A stretch of 64,000 nucleotides of DNA, from the NCBI GenBank assembly GCA_965216885.1, contig OZ244209.1:1178001-1242000 (forward strand), given 5' to 3'. Both the position numbers and the translations under genes were made by a program. Shown here piece after piece: positions 25,651 to 34,986 of the stretch. The notes under the pieces are model-generated. The model saw nothing but the letters and a program-made list of their open reading frames with translations, searched no databases and was not told where the DNA came from. Origin of the DNA: CAYNJG01 sp965216885 (GTDB taxonomy: Bacteria > Planctomycetota > Planctomycetia > Pirellulales > Pirellulaceae). Each line of letters begins with the position of its first letter. The stretch's first letter is position 1.

Positions 25651-26395
25651 CGGCTGGAGAAGCGGACGACGGCGTCGCGGGAGGAGGTAACTCAGTTGTC
25701 CCGTGCGTCCGGTTTTCCGTCGGATTCGCCCGCAATCGCTGAAGTTGAACTCGGAGTTGAGTGACTTCGTCTTCCAGCTCGGCGATACGCACGGCCTGCG
25801 CGATGCGAGCGGCCAGTGATTTCCGTTGTCCCTGCTGTTCCGTCGCGGTGGATTGCCACGTTCCAGCCTGCCACGTTCCAGCCTGCCACGTTCCAGCCTG
25901 CCAGGTTCCAGTTTCTAGCGACTTGCGGATCATTCGAGCTTTGGCAGCGCGACCCAGTGCGGCAAGCTGCAGCCCCGAGTGTCGCAGTTGACCGGCCTCG
26001 TCCTCAAGTCGGTCTGCTTCCGCGAGCAATTGCCGCTCAACGTCCCGCTTCGTCTCCGCTGCGTCGATATCGTCCAGTTTGGCGTACAGCACGTCACTGC
26101 GGTCGTCGTACTGCCGGATCTCCTCCACGAGGTACTTCCGTGTTGCTTCTTCGGGATTGGGTGAATCATGTGTGGGAGGCGGTCCGTGGTCGGTGCTCAA
26201 CAGATCAAGTTGCTGGTAGAGCAGATCGACGGTCGCCTGGTTCTGATCCAGTTCCGCGCGGATCTGCCGCCGTTGAATCTCGAACTGATCGTTCGCGGCA
26301 ACGGTCTCGGTGGCGAGCGGAAATATCGACACCGCGATCGTCGCGAGCAATGCGACGATAAATCTTGTATTGGGTTTGGCGACAGGGACTGGCAT
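25622..26395 (-). CDS. Exported coiled-coil protein with GTWQA repeats
   Basis: 257 aa. An N-terminal signal or anchor (FIVALLATIAVSIFPLATET) is followed by charged helical sequence typical of coiled coils (about 38-150 and 205-230). Four tandem GTWQA units at about 161-180 are followed by a Pro/Ser-rich tail. No family is recognised. A periplasmic or membrane-attached structural role is plausible from composition only. Its stop codon lies within the end of the molybdenum-carrier-like gene on the other strand. Confidence 0.65.
   Translation of the reverse strand: MPVPVAKPNTRFIVALLATIAVSIFPLATETVAANDQFEIQRRQIRAELDQNQATVDLLYQQLDLLSTDHGPPPTHDSPNPEEATRKYLVEEIRQYDDRSDVLYAKLDDIDAAETKRDVERQLLAEADRLEDEAGQLRHSGLQLAALGRAAKARMIRKSLETGTWQAGTWQAGTWQAGTWQSTATEQQGQRKSLAARIAQAVRIAELEDEVTQLRVQLQRLRANPTENRTHGTTELPPPATPSSASPAASLPLTSPR
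25854..25913. repeat. 15-bp in-frame tandem repeat (GTWQA)
   Basis: Four units of TGCCACGTTCCAGCC; the first three are identical and the last has changes. It lies inside the exported coiled-coil gene and keeps its frame. Confidence 0.9.
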
Positions 26396-26512
26396 GCATT
26401 CCAGTGTAATTGCCGCACGGGAAATACCAGACTTAGGTGATGCGGCGTGCGGGTTTTGGCGATGGGACGCTTTGTCCGTTCAGACACCTTGATGCAAGTT
26501 TCGAACCGGTGA

Positions 26513-28024
26513 TTACATCACGCCATCGAACTCATGTGCCGTTTCGCGAATCGGACGGCGATTGACTTCGTGCGCGGCCTGCAGGACCTGATCAATCGCA
26601 CGCCGGTAAGGTTTGTCGCGATGTCCAAAATCGTGTTCGACGACCGCCAGTCGGTGTCGATTGGTGACGGTGGGGATTTCCGGAAAGCGTGACGGGTCGT
26701 CGACGTATTCGCGATGGAATCGGGTGCCGGTGCGAATGTGGAAGCGGTTTACGACGACGCGTTCGATCGATTCGGAATGGGCACGGAGGTAGTCGGCGGT
26801 TCGCAGCACGTCGTCCGCCGTTTCGCCCGGATAACCTACGATCATGGTGACGCGAACGCTGATCCCAGCGGCCGCTGCATCGCAGATGGCTTTGGAGGAG
26901 ACGTCCACGTCGGCGCCCTTGCGCATCAAGTCCAGCACTCGTTGGCTGCCGGATTCCAGTCCCGTGGTCAATCGAACCATTCCGGCGTTGTGAGCAGCCT
27001 CGAATTCGCGTTCGGTAAGCCCGTTGCGAGGTCGAGTGGAATCGACATGGACGGCACCTATCCATCTCGCACCGGGCACACGGTCCTGGGTACTCTGCAG
27101 CAGCCCGTCCCAGACATCCAGGTCGGAGTTCAATTTGGGATCGGTGAAGACGAACAGTTTTGCATCGAAACGTTCCGCCTGGTACGCCATCTCATTCAGA
27201 ACGTTTTCGGGACTGCGCGAACGGAAGCTGCGTCCGGCGGATCCGGTAATGTCCGAACAGAATTTGCAGGCACCCCAACCACAGCCGCGCCCAGTGGCCA
27301 TGGGGATGATCCGATTCGGATACCGGTCCCAGGGAAAGTCGCTGAAGTCCGGAAATGGATTGCGGTCAAGGTCTTCCAGGGGCGGGGCCAGCGCATTGGA
27401 CTGGCTGTTCGACCAGACTCCCGGAAATGCCAGGTCCTCCCGGTGAATGGAAGCTCGGACCAGTTCGCCGAGGTAGGGTTCGACTTCGCCGCCGACCAGC
27501 GCCGAGAGACCGGGGATCTTCAGCCATTCCTCGCGCACTTCCGGTTGCGCGAAATAGGGCCCACCGAGCAGGATGGGAACATTGCGTTCCGCGCATACTC
27601 CGGCGATCTGTTTGCAGAGGTCGAAGTAGATCAGGTAACTGGATACGAGAACGGCGTCGTACTCCTGATGGTCCAGGCAGTCGGCAATTTCGCGCACGAC
27701 TCGTTCCGTTTGTCGGGCCAGCGCCGGGGCGTGCAGGGCAGTGCCGGTTGCCCATTCCCGCACGGCGCGCACAACCGGATTGTTCGTCATCGCAGAGCGG
27801 AATTTGACGCGTTCGGCTGCCAGGCCCCATGCCGGCACCGGAGCCTCGCGGACAACACCGTTCACGCCGGTCGCCAGTGGGGAGAATACATCGACGATGA
27901 AACTCTCATTCCGCAGGATGGCCGCCAGCAGCCCGACGGAGATCGTGGGATAGCGCGCAAAGTTGTTCAGATCAACGATCAGAACGCGTGGTTGCCTAAT
28001 CAAAATCAGCTCCTTGAACTTCAC
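26513..28024 (-). CDS. B12-binding-domain radical SAM protein
   Basis: 503 aa. The N-terminal 180 residues form a cobalamin-binding-like Rossmann domain (RVLIVDLNNFARYPTISVGL, then YDAVLVSSYLIYFDL and ILLGGPYFAQ). The radical SAM core follows with a cluster motif in the form GRGCGWGACKFCSD (C-x4-C-x2-C) at about 242-255, as in the subfamily with GRGC-W-x-C-x-FC. Later parts (RLTTGLESGSQRVLDLMRKG, VTMIVGYPGETADDV) are the usual core motifs. It probably performs a methyl transfer or other radical chemistry on an unknown substrate. It overlaps the upstream glycosyltransferase by 4 nt, so the two form a unit, and a role in modifying a glycan or lipid is a reasonable guess. Confidence 0.88.
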   Translation of the reverse strand: MKFKELILIRQPRVLIVDLNNFARYPTISVGLLAAILRNESFIVDVFSPLATGVNGVVREAPVPAWGLAAERVKFRSAMTNNPVVRAVREWATGTALHAPALARQTERVVREIADCLDHQEYDAVLVSSYLIYFDLCKQIAGVCAERNVPILLGGPYFAQPEVREEWLKIPGLSALVGGEVEPYLGELVRASIHREDLAFPGVWSNSQSNALAPPLEDLDRNPFPDFSDFPWDRYPNRIIPMATGRGCGWGACKFCSDITGSAGRSFRSRSPENVLNEMAYQAERFDAKLFVFTDPKLNSDLDVWDGLLQSTQDRVPGARWIGAVHVDSTRPRNGLTEREFEAAHNAGMVRLTTGLESGSQRVLDLMRKGADVDVSSKAICDAAAAGISVRVTMIVGYPGETADDVLRTADYLRAHSESIERVVVNRFHIRTGTRFHREYVDDPSRFPEIPTVTNRHRLAVVEHDFGHRDKPYRRAIDQVLQAAHEVNRRPIRETAHEFDGVM

Positions 28025-29202
28025 GACGAAGTTGTTGAGAGCGTCCGTGCCTTCAAATTCGTCGACCTATTTCCTTTGATGCCCGCGACTTCTTGCGAGA
28101 TCCGTTGGTAGTTTCGAACCATCGCCTTCAACGGGTAGGCGTCGTGCACAACCCGTTCGGCATGGTTCACCATCCGCATTACGGCCCGCGGAGAATTCCT
28201 GACCCAAAAAAGTTCGTTTGCCAGAGAATTTTCGTCGCCCGTGTCGAAGAGTCTCCCGGCGGCACCCCGTTGCAGGATGTCCGGCAGGCTGCTCACCGCC
28301 GAGGCGACCACGGGAATTCGTTCCGACATGGCTTCCAACAGGGCCAGCGGGAGTCCTTCGGCGTAGGACGGCATGGCGAACACGTCAAACATCGATTGAA
28401 AAGGCCGGATTTGCTTTACAAAGCCGGGCATTTTCAGCGAATCGGTGATACCAAGTTTCGCCGCTGTTCGGTCCAGCCGGCGTCGACGGTCGCCTTCACC
28501 GAAGACGACTAAGGCCGCATTGGTACCCTCTTTCCGCAATTTGGCGACAGCGGCGAGGAGCACCTCGAACCCCTTTTCTGCGGAAAGCCGCCCCACAGAC
28601 ATGATGGCAAATTTGCCGCGAAGAAAATGCTGCAGTTCTTCTGCGAGACGGGCTTCGGTGGGGCAGGGCGGTTCGGAAACGCGGTTGGGAAGCCCGTTGT
28701 GGACAACTTGCAATTGATGACGACGAAGTTTCGTGAGCCTGGCATCTTTGGCCAGTGCTTCATGTACGGCGACGACGGCGTCGGCTCGCTGAATCGCGTG
28801 GGCTTCCAGCGACTGTACGAACCTGGCAACCGGATTGCTGGGGAGTCGCCAGCCGTGCAACGTCATCATCAACGGAAGTCGTCGCACCGAAACGGGTTGT
28901 AGCCCAAGAATAATGTTGGGCTTGTAGCTGTGGCTGTGAAGCAGGTCAAAGCGAGACGCTTTCGCAAAACGCCAGATTCGCTGGCCGGCAAGCAGATTGA
29001 TTCCTCGCGACAGCGGGAATTTCTCGACACGAATTCCGCGGTCTCTTGCGGCCAATTCGATGGGACGTGTCCCACGGACGTCACCGCCGACACTGGCCAG
29101 TACTGGTGACCAGCCGGCCTCGCGTTGGCCACTCATCAGGTCCAGCAGCATTCGCTCGGCCCCGTACATGCCGACTGTATCGATGAGGTGCAGAATGCGC
29201 AT
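28021..29202 (-). CDS. Glycosyltransferase family 4 protein (GT-B fold)
   Basis: About 393 aa from ATG 29202 (MRILHLIDTVGMYGAERML, the typical GT4 N-terminus). The N-terminal donor/acceptor domain is followed by IMSVGRLSAEKGFEVLL and the family's catalytic E-x7-E region, YAEGLPLALLEAM (about 290). The sugar donor cannot be read. It is the first gene of a two-gene unit with the radical SAM protein. An upstream in-frame ATG at 29265 adds 21 residues with no family match. Confidence 0.9.
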   Translation of the reverse strand: MRILHLIDTVGMYGAERMLLDLMSGQREAGWSPVLASVGGDVRGTRPIELAARDRGIRVEKFPLSRGINLLAGQRIWRFAKASRFDLLHSHSYKPNIILGLQPVSVRRLPLMMTLHGWRLPSNPVARFVQSLEAHAIQRADAVVAVHEALAKDARLTKLRRHQLQVVHNGLPNRVSEPPCPTEARLAEELQHFLRGKFAIMSVGRLSAEKGFEVLLAAVAKLRKEGTNAALVVFGEGDRRRRLDRTAAKLGITDSLKMPGFVKQIRPFQSMFDVFAMPSYAEGLPLALLEAMSERIPVVASAVSSLPDILQRGAAGRLFDTGDENSLANELFWVRNSPRAVMRMVNHAERVVHDAYPLKAMVRNYQRISQEVAGIKGNRSTNLKARTLSTTSS

Positions 29203-29362
29203 GGCGGGGATGGGGAGGGCGGCGAATGATTTGCGGCCAAGAATGTAAGCTGACGATCGGCCCAATGCAAATCAGAGGTTCGCTCCGGAGTGCTGCAACA
29301 AATCAGATCGTTCAATTGGGGGAGGGCTTTGAGCTAGAATGCGTTGACCGTCACAGCGTCCG

Positions 29363-30034
29363 TTGAGTAACGAACTGATGATTGATCACGAAGCTACCAA
29401 AGCGAACTTCCTGGAGTTCCTTGGTGACAAGGAGGCGTCCAGGCAGCACGTCGACCGTCGCTGGCGGGGATTCGACGACAAGTCGTTTCCATGGATCTGG
29501 TGTCTTGTCGCGTTTCTGATGAGCCTCACGGTCGTCGCTATTCCGCCGGCGCTCGTCCTGCTGTACTGGGCATTCAAACCACCTCGCACCGCTCGTGAGC
29601 ACTATCTGGCGGGAGCTGGCGATTTTGTGGCGATCGAAACGCACGTCGTCATTGCGAACATGAACGTTTCCGACCCATCCGTGGTGGGAGCTGCACTGGC
29701 GATTGGCAGCTACGATGCGCCCTCGCCCGAGCTGGATGAGGCATGCCGTCGTGTCGTGCTGAAGCTACAGGACCTGTGGGAGGAAAGTGCGCTGGAAGAA
29801 CCTGAGGATTCGTCGCTCTTCGAACTGGTCGCGAACGAGTCGGCCGAGATGAACCGTCGCCGGCTCATTCCTGCCGAACATTCCGGCGGCCATTGTCTGT
29901 ACGCCTTCGATCTCTACATCGATCAATCCGTCATTGATTTCGAGCGGGAACCGCAGGTCGTCGTCATCGTCGGTCCCGCAGGCGATCGAGGCGGTTCCGA
30001 GCCGGTGCCCGTGGACCGCGTCGTTCGCATTTGA
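29363..30034 (+). CDS. Single-pass membrane protein of unknown function
   Basis: 223 aa from a TTG start; an in-frame ATG at 29378 is the alternative. A short charged N-terminus is followed by one or two close membrane helices (FPWIWCLVAFLMSLTVVAI, then PALVLLYWAF) at about 42-72. The C-terminus (about 150 residues) is soluble and acidic, with strands such as GDFVAIETHVVIANMNV. No family is recognised. It is convergent with the ThuA gene, 15 bp apart. Confidence 0.6.
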   Translation: MSNELMIDHEATKANFLEFLGDKEASRQHVDRRWRGFDDKSFPWIWCLVAFLMSLTVVAIPPALVLLYWAFKPPRTAREHYLAGAGDFVAIETHVVIANMNVSDPSVVGAALAIGSYDAPSPELDEACRRVVLKLQDLWEESALEEPEDSSLFELVANESAEMNRRRLIPAEHSGGHCLYAFDLYIDQSVIDFEREPQVVVIVGPAGDRGGSEPVPVDRVVRI

Positions 30035-30049
30035 ACGGATAGCGTCGGG

Positions 30050-30970
30050 TTATCGTTTGCCCTTCGGGTCCAGATTCGAATCGAGCAGTTCTTGCGACAC
30101 TTCTGATTCGATACCTTTTTCCGGCACGTCGACGTTGGCAATCCACGCGAGCGCATTCAGGACGGTCTTGCGATAGTCGTCGTTGCTCCAGTTTTCGTGG
30201 AAGTGTCCGCCCGTGAAGCCAAATCCACGACCGCCGCTTTTGCGTTCGACGGCCCACATCATCGCTTCGGCGCGACCCTTCGTGGCTTGTACGTGATCGT
30301 ACGGACCCTTGGGCCAGACGTAGGGGCCATCGCGAACTTCGTCAGAAGGTCTGGCAACCAGGATGGGCCAAAATTTCAGGTCGTCGGTTTCTGCGTATTT
30401 CACTTCTGCGTTGAGTCCCGCGTGGAATCGCATGTTGAAGTACCACTCGTCCTTCGCCTTGAACGGTTTCACGCCGTGGGTGATTGGGTGATCCGGCAGC
30501 GTCGTAAACATGGGCTCCCAAATCGGATTGCAGGAGAACATGTGTTCGTAGTGGCCACCAATCCAGCGTTTGAACTCATCACCGGCCTGCTCGGCGACAA
30601 CTTCGACACCGTAGTGCATGAAGCCCAGCCCGACGCCGGACTTTGCCCATTCGTCGACCATTTTCAGGCGGCGGCCTTCCTCCTGGACGACTTCGTGCCG
30701 ACCTCCGCCGTCCATGTAGAAAACGACTGCCTTGGCATTTTCAAAAACCGATTCGTCCTTCGGCCAACCGCTGAGGCAGATATGAACGTCCAGGTCCTTG
30801 AAATCGGAAAGGCAAGTCTTGATGAGCTGAACGCCAGCGTTGAATTCATGCATTCCCGGCGGGTGCGACGGTCGTCCGGCAATAAGGACGATTTTGGCCG
30901 GCTCGGCAGCGTGAAGGCACGATGCCAATGACAGAAGTGCGATGCTGAGGAGGAGGGAAAGTGGTCGCAT
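30050..30970 (-). CDS. Exported ThuA-like domain protein
   Basis: 306 aa. The signal sequence ends in a possible lipobox (LASC, residues 15-18). The ThuA-like (glutamine-amidotransferase-like fold) body has KIVLIAGRPSHPPGMHEF, FYMDGGGRHEVVQ, GLGFMHYGVEVV and GFGFTGGHFHENW. ThuA-domain proteins are abundant in planctomycetes and are linked with sugar use, but their reaction is not established. The start is ATG 30970, within a 106-bp gap shared with the divergent gene at 31077. Confidence 0.85.
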   Translation of the reverse strand: MRPLSLLLSIALLSLASCLHAAEPAKIVLIAGRPSHPPGMHEFNAGVQLIKTCLSDFKDLDVHICLSGWPKDESVFENAKAVVFYMDGGGRHEVVQEEGRRLKMVDEWAKSGVGLGFMHYGVEVVAEQAGDEFKRWIGGHYEHMFSCNPIWEPMFTTLPDHPITHGVKPFKAKDEWYFNMRFHAGLNAEVKYAETDDLKFWPILVARPSDEVRDGPYVWPKGPYDHVQATKGRAEAMMWAVERKSGGRGFGFTGGHFHENWSNDDYRKTVLNALAWIANVDVPEKGIESEVSQELLDSNLDPKGKR

Positions 30971-31076
30971 GGAGTTCGCCTCTATCGGGACTTGGCGGGG
31001 CAGTTGTTACGTTGGCAATATAGCAATCCAAACCGCCCCGATCTATCGTGTAGTTTTCCGGCAAGGAGAGTTGAAC

Positions 31077-31547
31077 ATGCGAAGTTTCATGATGGTCGCC
31101 CTATCGGTGACATTTGCTGCAATGGCCGTTTCAGTATTCGGAGAATCCGAGACCCCGAAAGACGACGCCGTGGCGGACGAGATCAAACAGGTTCTCACGG
31201 CCCAGGTGGGGTTGTGGAATGCAGCGGACATTCCCGCATTCATGAAGTACTACTGGAAGTCGGAAAAGCTGACGTTCAGTTCCGGCGGGACGACGCGACG
31301 CGGCTGGCAGGCGACGCTGGATTCGTACAAAAAGAAATATCCGACGCCGGAGAAAATGGGGCAGTTGGCGTTCTCCAATCTGGAAGTTGATCTCCTCGGC
31401 GACAACGTGGCGCTCGTGCTGGGGAACTGGAATCTGAAACGAAAGCAGGACGACGACATCGGTGGCAATTTCAGCCTGGTCTTTCGCAAGATCGAGGGCC
31501 AGTGGCTGATCATCCACGATCATTCGTCGGCGCTCGCGAAGGACTAA
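31077..31547 (+). CDS. Secreted SnoaL/DUF4440-like protein
   Basis: 156 aa from ATG 31077, with AAGGAG 9 nt ahead. The signal peptide (MMVALSVTFAAMAVSVFGE) is followed by a cone-fold (NTF2/SnoaL-like, DUF4440) domain: QVLTAQVGLWNAADIPAFMK near the start and GNFSLVFRKIEGQWLIIHDH at the end. Proteins of this type bind small ligands or stabilise partners; no catalytic set can be identified. Confidence 0.75.
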   Translation: MRSFMMVALSVTFAAMAVSVFGESETPKDDAVADEIKQVLTAQVGLWNAADIPAFMKYYWKSEKLTFSSGGTTRRGWQATLDSYKKKYPTPEKMGQLAFSNLEVDLLGDNVALVLGNWNLKRKQDDDIGGNFSLVFRKIEGQWLIIHDHSSALAKD

Positions 31548-31781
31548 CTGGACTACGACAGGCGCGCTCGCCGTAACGCCTTCAGTGGGAGAATCTGTTT
31601 GGCCCGCGTTACCTCGCCATTCCGCCTAAAGGGCGGTACTACGAACACGTGGCTCGAATTCGCTGGCGCATATCGGATAGGGAGTTCGATTCGACTGGCC
31701 CAATCTCGCGGCGGTTTCCAACCGGCCTTCGGGAGTGGTAAGCTCATGGCATCCCTCCAACACCAACGGACAAATAGGCTC

Positions 31782-32843
31782 ATGTTCGCAAAATTGAAAT
31801 TACAATCGGCTTTTCAGCTTCACGTATTTACTCTGATCTTTTCCCTGTTCAGCGCGACGGTCTGTGGCCAGGAAAGCTACACGGAGAAGCCCGGCAAGGA
31901 AGGCAATGGCAACCATGTCGTCGGTCCGGACTTTACGATTGACCCGGATCTGACTGACAAGGGGAACCCGAAGGGCAAGCTATTTGAATTCGCGATGCCG
32001 TTGGCCGATAGCAAGATCTTTCGTGGTGACGACAAAACGTTGAATCCCAAGAAGCCCGTTCGCAAGGAACGCAAGATTAGCGTCTACGTTCCGGCAAAAT
32101 ATCGTGACGGTGACAAGGCTCCGATTCTCGTCACGCATGACGGCCCCAGTCGGCTCGACCTGGTGAGGAACGCCGTCGACAATCTGTCGATCGCGAAGGA
32201 TGAGAATCGACGGTTGCCTGCCTTCATCACGATTGCGGTGCAGAATGGCGGCAACGACAGCAAGGGCAGTCAGCGTGGTCTTGAGTACGACACGATGTCG
32301 GATCGGCTCGCGAGATTTATCAACGATGAAGTGCTACCCGCGGTGTTGAGCAACCCGGAAATTCGTAAGGCCTATCCGAACATTGCTTTCACGGAGAATC
32401 CGTGGGGCAAGGCCACGATGGGTTGCAGTTCCGGTGGCGCGGCCGCCCTGACGATGGGCTGGTTTCGGCCCGACCTTTTTCGAAGAATCATCACCTATTC
32501 CGGTACGTTCGTTGATCAGCAGGATGATGACGCTGCGGAGGAAGCCAGGTACCCGCTGGGCGCATGGGAGTATCACTCCAGCATGAACCTGATCGGCAAC
32601 ACCGAGAAGAAACCCCTGCGGATTTTCACCCACGTTGCGGAGAACGATCTGCGAGCGAAAGATCCCGAGGAGACCTATCACAACTGGGTGATGGCAAACG
32701 AGCGGACCGCCAGGGTGTTGGCGGACAAAGGCTACGACTATCGATACGTATTCAGCAAGGCTTCACGACACTGCGACCGTCGTGTCTTCGAGCACACTCT
32801 GGCGGATACGCTGGTCTGGATGTGGCGTGGGTATCACGAATAG
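31782..32843 (+). CDS. Secreted esterase of the enterochelin/feruloyl-esterase-like family
   Basis: 353 aa from ATG 31782, which gives a signal peptide (FQLHVFTLIFSLFSATVCGQ). The alpha/beta hydrolase (esterase D / Fes-like) core has RKISVYVPAKYRDGDKAPIL, the nucleophile elbow in TMGCSSGGAAAL (G-x-S-x-G form GCSSG) and a late histidine in SRHCDRRVF. A TTG at 31599 would add 61 residues that look non-coding. It probably acts on ester-linked groups of plant or algal polysaccharides outside the cytoplasm. Nothing coding is seen in 31548-31781. Confidence 0.85.
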   Translation: MFAKLKLQSAFQLHVFTLIFSLFSATVCGQESYTEKPGKEGNGNHVVGPDFTIDPDLTDKGNPKGKLFEFAMPLADSKIFRGDDKTLNPKKPVRKERKISVYVPAKYRDGDKAPILVTHDGPSRLDLVRNAVDNLSIAKDENRRLPAFITIAVQNGGNDSKGSQRGLEYDTMSDRLARFINDEVLPAVLSNPEIRKAYPNIAFTENPWGKATMGCSSGGAAALTMGWFRPDLFRRIITYSGTFVDQQDDDAAEEARYPLGAWEYHSSMNLIGNTEKKPLRIFTHVAENDLRAKDPEETYHNWVMANERTARVLADKGYDYRYVFSKASRHCDRRVFEHTLADTLVWMWRGYHE

Positions 32844-32883
32844 GCGTACGGCTGCGACGCTGAACCGTACACTTCACCGCCCA

Positions 32884-32916
32884 GACACTCTTTGGTTGCA
32901 TTGTCCAAAGAGTGTC
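32884..32916. terminator. Terminator-like hairpin between convergent genes
   Basis: A 12-bp perfect stem, GACACTCTTTGG / CCAAAGAGTGTC, with a 9-nt loop. It follows the esterase stop (32843) and the PEP-CTERM gene stop (33012, opposite strand). Confidence 0.6.
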
Positions 32917-33011
32917 GTTTCCTCTCGCCGCCGACAAGGTGGTTTCAACGTAGTGCCGTTTTCGCCTCCTCAACAGACGAGGCGATGGCGGACGAGAACC
33001 AATCGCCCGAA

Positions 33012-33908
33012 CTAGCGTCGTCGTCGCGCGGCACCGAGTCCAACGATGCCGAGACACAGCAGTGCGAGCGAATTTGGCTCGGGGATCTGCGTGACCGTCA
33101 CGTTGTCGAAGACGCCAAACGCAAACTCCGGCTTGCTTGCCACGGAGCCAAAGGGGTCGCGATAGGTCAACGCGAGGCCACCGGTCAGGTCTGCACCCGT
33201 CACGGTTCCAATTTCGACGTCGCCAACCAGGAAAGTAGCGATTCCTGCATCGGTATCGACGTCTGCAATGAGCGTATGCCAGGCGAAACCGAGCGAACCA
33301 TCCGGTGCGGTGACGATCACATTCGTCGGGTCGAAAGGAGCCTCGCCTTGTGCGTCCGGCGTTGGCTGACCGGGAAATGCTGCAACAAGATCAGCTGCGT
33401 TGTTGTTTTGCGAACTGATGGCGTAGACGGCGGGGTCGTAGAGGATCTCGGTTCCGTCTTCGAACAGTTGGAAATCTCGCGACGAGTCACCGTCCGAGTT
33501 GCCGATGAACGAAGCCCCATTAACGGTCGAATCCGAAGTGAAGCCAACCGAAAGTCCGCCCGCTTCTGTCGTGCCGCCGCTGGTGTTGTAGTTCAGCCAC
33601 ATATCGACTTCCACGCGATACTGGCCTGACAGCGTGAGACCATCCGGGTAGAGCGAGATCGTTGCGCCGCCATCGGCCGGTGCGTCGGTGATGTTGGCCA
33701 TCATGGCGACGCCGGTCGTTCCGGTGCCTGATGGAGCGGCCGGAATTCCGAAGGGGCCGTAATCGAAGCCAAACTGGTAGTCCGTATCATCGTCGGCGAC
33801 GACACCCCAACCGGTTGCGTCGTCGAGATCGGAAGTGAACAGTTGGGCATTCGCGGCGTTGGCGAAAAGAAGACTGATGGCGATGACAAAGGCGATATAG
33901 GTTTTCAT
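33012..33908 (-). CDS. PEP-CTERM sorting-domain secreted protein
   Basis: 298 aa from ATG 33908. The signal peptide is YIAFVIAISLLFANAANA. The beta-rich body has Asp/Gly/Thr-rich strands. The C-terminal sorting signal is IPEPNSLALLCLGIVGLGAARRRR, read as a PEP-like motif, a membrane stretch and an Arg cluster. Such proteins are sorted and cleaved by exosortase. Its role is probably in extracellular matrix or surface structure. The exosortase is not in this window. An ATG at 34064 adds 52 residues before the signal peptide and is rejected. Confidence 0.85.
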   Translation of the reverse strand: MKTYIAFVIAISLLFANAANAQLFTSDLDDATGWGVVADDDTDYQFGFDYGPFGIPAAPSGTGTTGVAMMANITDAPADGGATISLYPDGLTLSGQYRVEVDMWLNYNTSGGTTEAGGLSVGFTSDSTVNGASFIGNSDGDSSRDFQLFEDGTEILYDPAVYAISSQNNNAADLVAAFPGQPTPDAQGEAPFDPTNVIVTAPDGSLGFAWHTLIADVDTDAGIATFLVGDVEIGTVTGADLTGGLALTYRDPFGSVASKPEFAFGVFDNVTVTQIPEPNSLALLCLGIVGLGAARRRR

Positions 33909-34265
33909 AGCTGCTGATATTCTCCAGGACTCTGTAGTCAGAAATCGTCTCGGTTGAGACGTAAAATACGGGGATCCCAACGCAAGATGATGCGACGGGC
34001 TGATAGAGGGAGAGAGAAAACGACCTTCATCGGCCAGCAACAGGGAGTGACTGGCTAAATCCAATACGTTTGAATGGGCGGACGCAGTAGCGCAACCTCG
34101 ACAGTGATCGTGGATCGAGCAGTTTCGACGCTATCTGGTCCAACTGCTGGTCGTTTCCGCCAAGAACGTTTTGTTCGGTGCAGCTTCTCGCTTCGAACGC
34201 GGGTTAGCGTACCAGTTACTCAAGCAAGCGTCAAATGGGGCGGCTTGGGGGCAATGCGTTTTTTC

Positions 34266-34892
34266 GGGAGGGTGAGGCTCCTGCCGAACCGTGTGCAGGG
34301 ATTCGGTCGTGATGTTGTTGGCTCGGCGGGAGCCTCGCCCTCCCGGATTTCGCGAGCAGGGATTTCGTTTTTGTTTGTGTTGGCGCTGGGAGGGTGAGGC
34401 TCCTGCCGAACCGCGAGCGTGGTTTCGGTTGTGATATTGTAGGCTCGGCGGGAGCCTCGCCCTCCCGGACTACGCGAGCTTGGAATCGGTCGTGATGTTG
34501 TAGGCTCGGCGGGAGCCTCGCCCTCCCGGATTTCGCGAGCTTGGAATCGGATTTGTTTGTGTTGGCGCTGGGAGGGTGCGGCTCCTGCCGAACCGTGTGC
34601 TTGTTTTCGGTCGTGATGTTGTTGGCTCGGCGGGAGCCTCGCCCTACCGGATTACGCGAGCTTGGAATCGGATTTGTTTGTGTTGGCGCTGGGAGGGTGC
34701 GGCTCCTGCCGAACCGTGTGCTTGTTTTCGGTCGTGATGTTGTTGGCTCGGCGGGAGCCTCGCCCTACCGGATTACGCGAGCTTGGAATCGGATTTGTTT
34801 GTGTTGGCGCTGGGAGGGTGCGGCTCCTGCCGAACCGTGTGCTTGTTTTCGGTTGTGATATTGTTGGCTCGGCAGGAGCCTCGCCCTCCCGG
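34266..34892. repeat. 121-bp tandem repeat array of palindromic REP-like units
   Basis: Each unit has two inverted halves: GGGAGGGTGAGGCTCCTGCC and GGCTCGGCGGGAGCCTCGCC (the reverse of the same sequence), separated by a spacer with TTTTCGGTCGTGATGTTGTT. In the right part the copies recur at exactly 121 bp (phases 34541, 34662, 34783) and are almost identical. The left units are shorter or diverged. It lies in the 1,078-bp gap between the PEP-CTERM gene and uxaA. Open frames inside it are products of the repeat. From 33909 to 34265 nothing else is seen apart from the presumed promoter of the PEP-CTERM gene. Confidence 0.9.
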
Positions 34893-34986
34893 ATTACGCC
34901 CTCCCGGTTCTCGCGTCCCGGCTCACTCGCCCCGGAACTCGTTTCAGCCCTCCCGCGGAACAAACCCCGCGACACCAATCCACGCG

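Noticed and set aside
26714..28111. 465-codon plus-strand open frame
   Set aside because: Antisense to the radical SAM gene, which has clear motifs; the plus-strand product has none.
32892..33629. 245-codon plus-strand open frame
   Set aside because: Antisense to the PEP-CTERM gene, whose signal peptide and sorting signal are evident.
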